Assembly (NCBI GenBank): GCA_003247135.1
Contig: QKAW01000011.1
Coordinates: 143,621 to 207,620 of the forward strand
Direction of reading: 5' to 3'
Length of the DNA: 64,000 nucleotides
Source of the DNA: Spirochaetales bacterium
Lineage (GTDB): Bacteria; Spirochaetota; Spirochaetia; DSM-2461
Shown here piece by piece: positions 63,930 through 64,000 of this stretch; the stretch's first letter is position 1, and every line of letters starts with the position of its first letter. A program made the translations under genes and the position numbers. Below the pieces are notes generated by a model. That model was not told the origin of the DNA. It searched no databases and worked only from the letters and a program-made list of their open reading frames with translations.

Positions 63930-64000
63930 AAATTGTCTTATTTCTTAAATAAGTCATTTTATTTATGTATTTCGTGTGGCATTTCTTGACTGATATGACT

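Noticed and set aside
1..64000. tRNA, rRNA or CRISPR features
   Set aside because: Reading for T-loop-like sequences and spaced short repeats found no convincing candidate.

Overview
The window is AT-rich, densely packed chromosome (54 protein genes supported, almost no spacing) and most resembles a spirochaete. The evidence is gene content and synteny rather than a marker gene: tamB directly upstream of bamA (the order known around T. pallidum TP0325/TP0326), many membrane-anchored class III cyclases with 7TMR-DISM-type sensors, methyl-accepting proteins, c-di-GMP enzymes and many small lipoproteins. No rRNA, tRNA, CRISPR array or prophage was seen. The organism assignment is an inference.

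Layout. 1-8033 (minus): outer-membrane operon with a barrel-like protein, exbB, exbD, a TonB-like protein, tamB and bamA (cut by the window edge). 8064-9286 (plus): tmk and a small exported protein. 9287-13099 (minus): yebC-ruvC-ruvA-ruvB-queA. 13260-25501 (minus): one very compact run gcvT-gcvH-gcvPA-gcvPB-lipB-lipA-lpd (glycine cleavage plus lipoylation), then a PHP phosphoesterase, a histidine phosphatase and two overlapping membrane cyclases. 25579-35570: mixed genes, including an M20 peptidase, a TSUP permease, a propeller-linked cyclase, exported proteins, an EAL-CBS-GGDEF protein and a TudS-DUF1722 fusion. 35573-41754: a chemoreceptor and a heterodimeric ABC exporter with its MarR regulator. 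42445-49556 (plus): an RND efflux operon containing an unusual repeat lipoprotein. 49553-54643 (minus): C26 amidohydrolase, radical SAM/SPASM protein, chemoreceptor and diguanylate cyclase. 54855-60675 (plus): a seven-gene D-glutamate/5-oxoproline cluster. 60701-64000: multicopper oxidase, a ChaN/EreA-like lipoprotein between two ~205 bp direct repeats, then about 1 kb of mostly non-coding, repeat-rich DNA.

Main points of interest. (1) The adjacent cyclases at 13260-17173 have lost complementary halves of the class III active site: one keeps both metal aspartates but lacks the Lys, Asn and Arg, while the other keeps Lys, Asn and Arg but lacks the metal pair. This predicts an obligate heterodimer like mammalian C1/C2. 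(2) The two domains of mitochondrial D-glutamate cyclase (DUF1445 and DUF4392) are separate, overlapping genes in an operon with 5-oxoprolinase PxpABC, a D-amino-acid-type transaminase and alanine racemase. (3) At seven starts without a Shine-Dalgarno sequence, a -10-like hexamer ends exactly six bases before the ATG, suggesting many leaderless mRNAs. (4) yebC carries a G9 tract that could slip. (5) The right end holds a repeat-flanked gene, a GC-rich attC-like fold and a nested inverted repeat.
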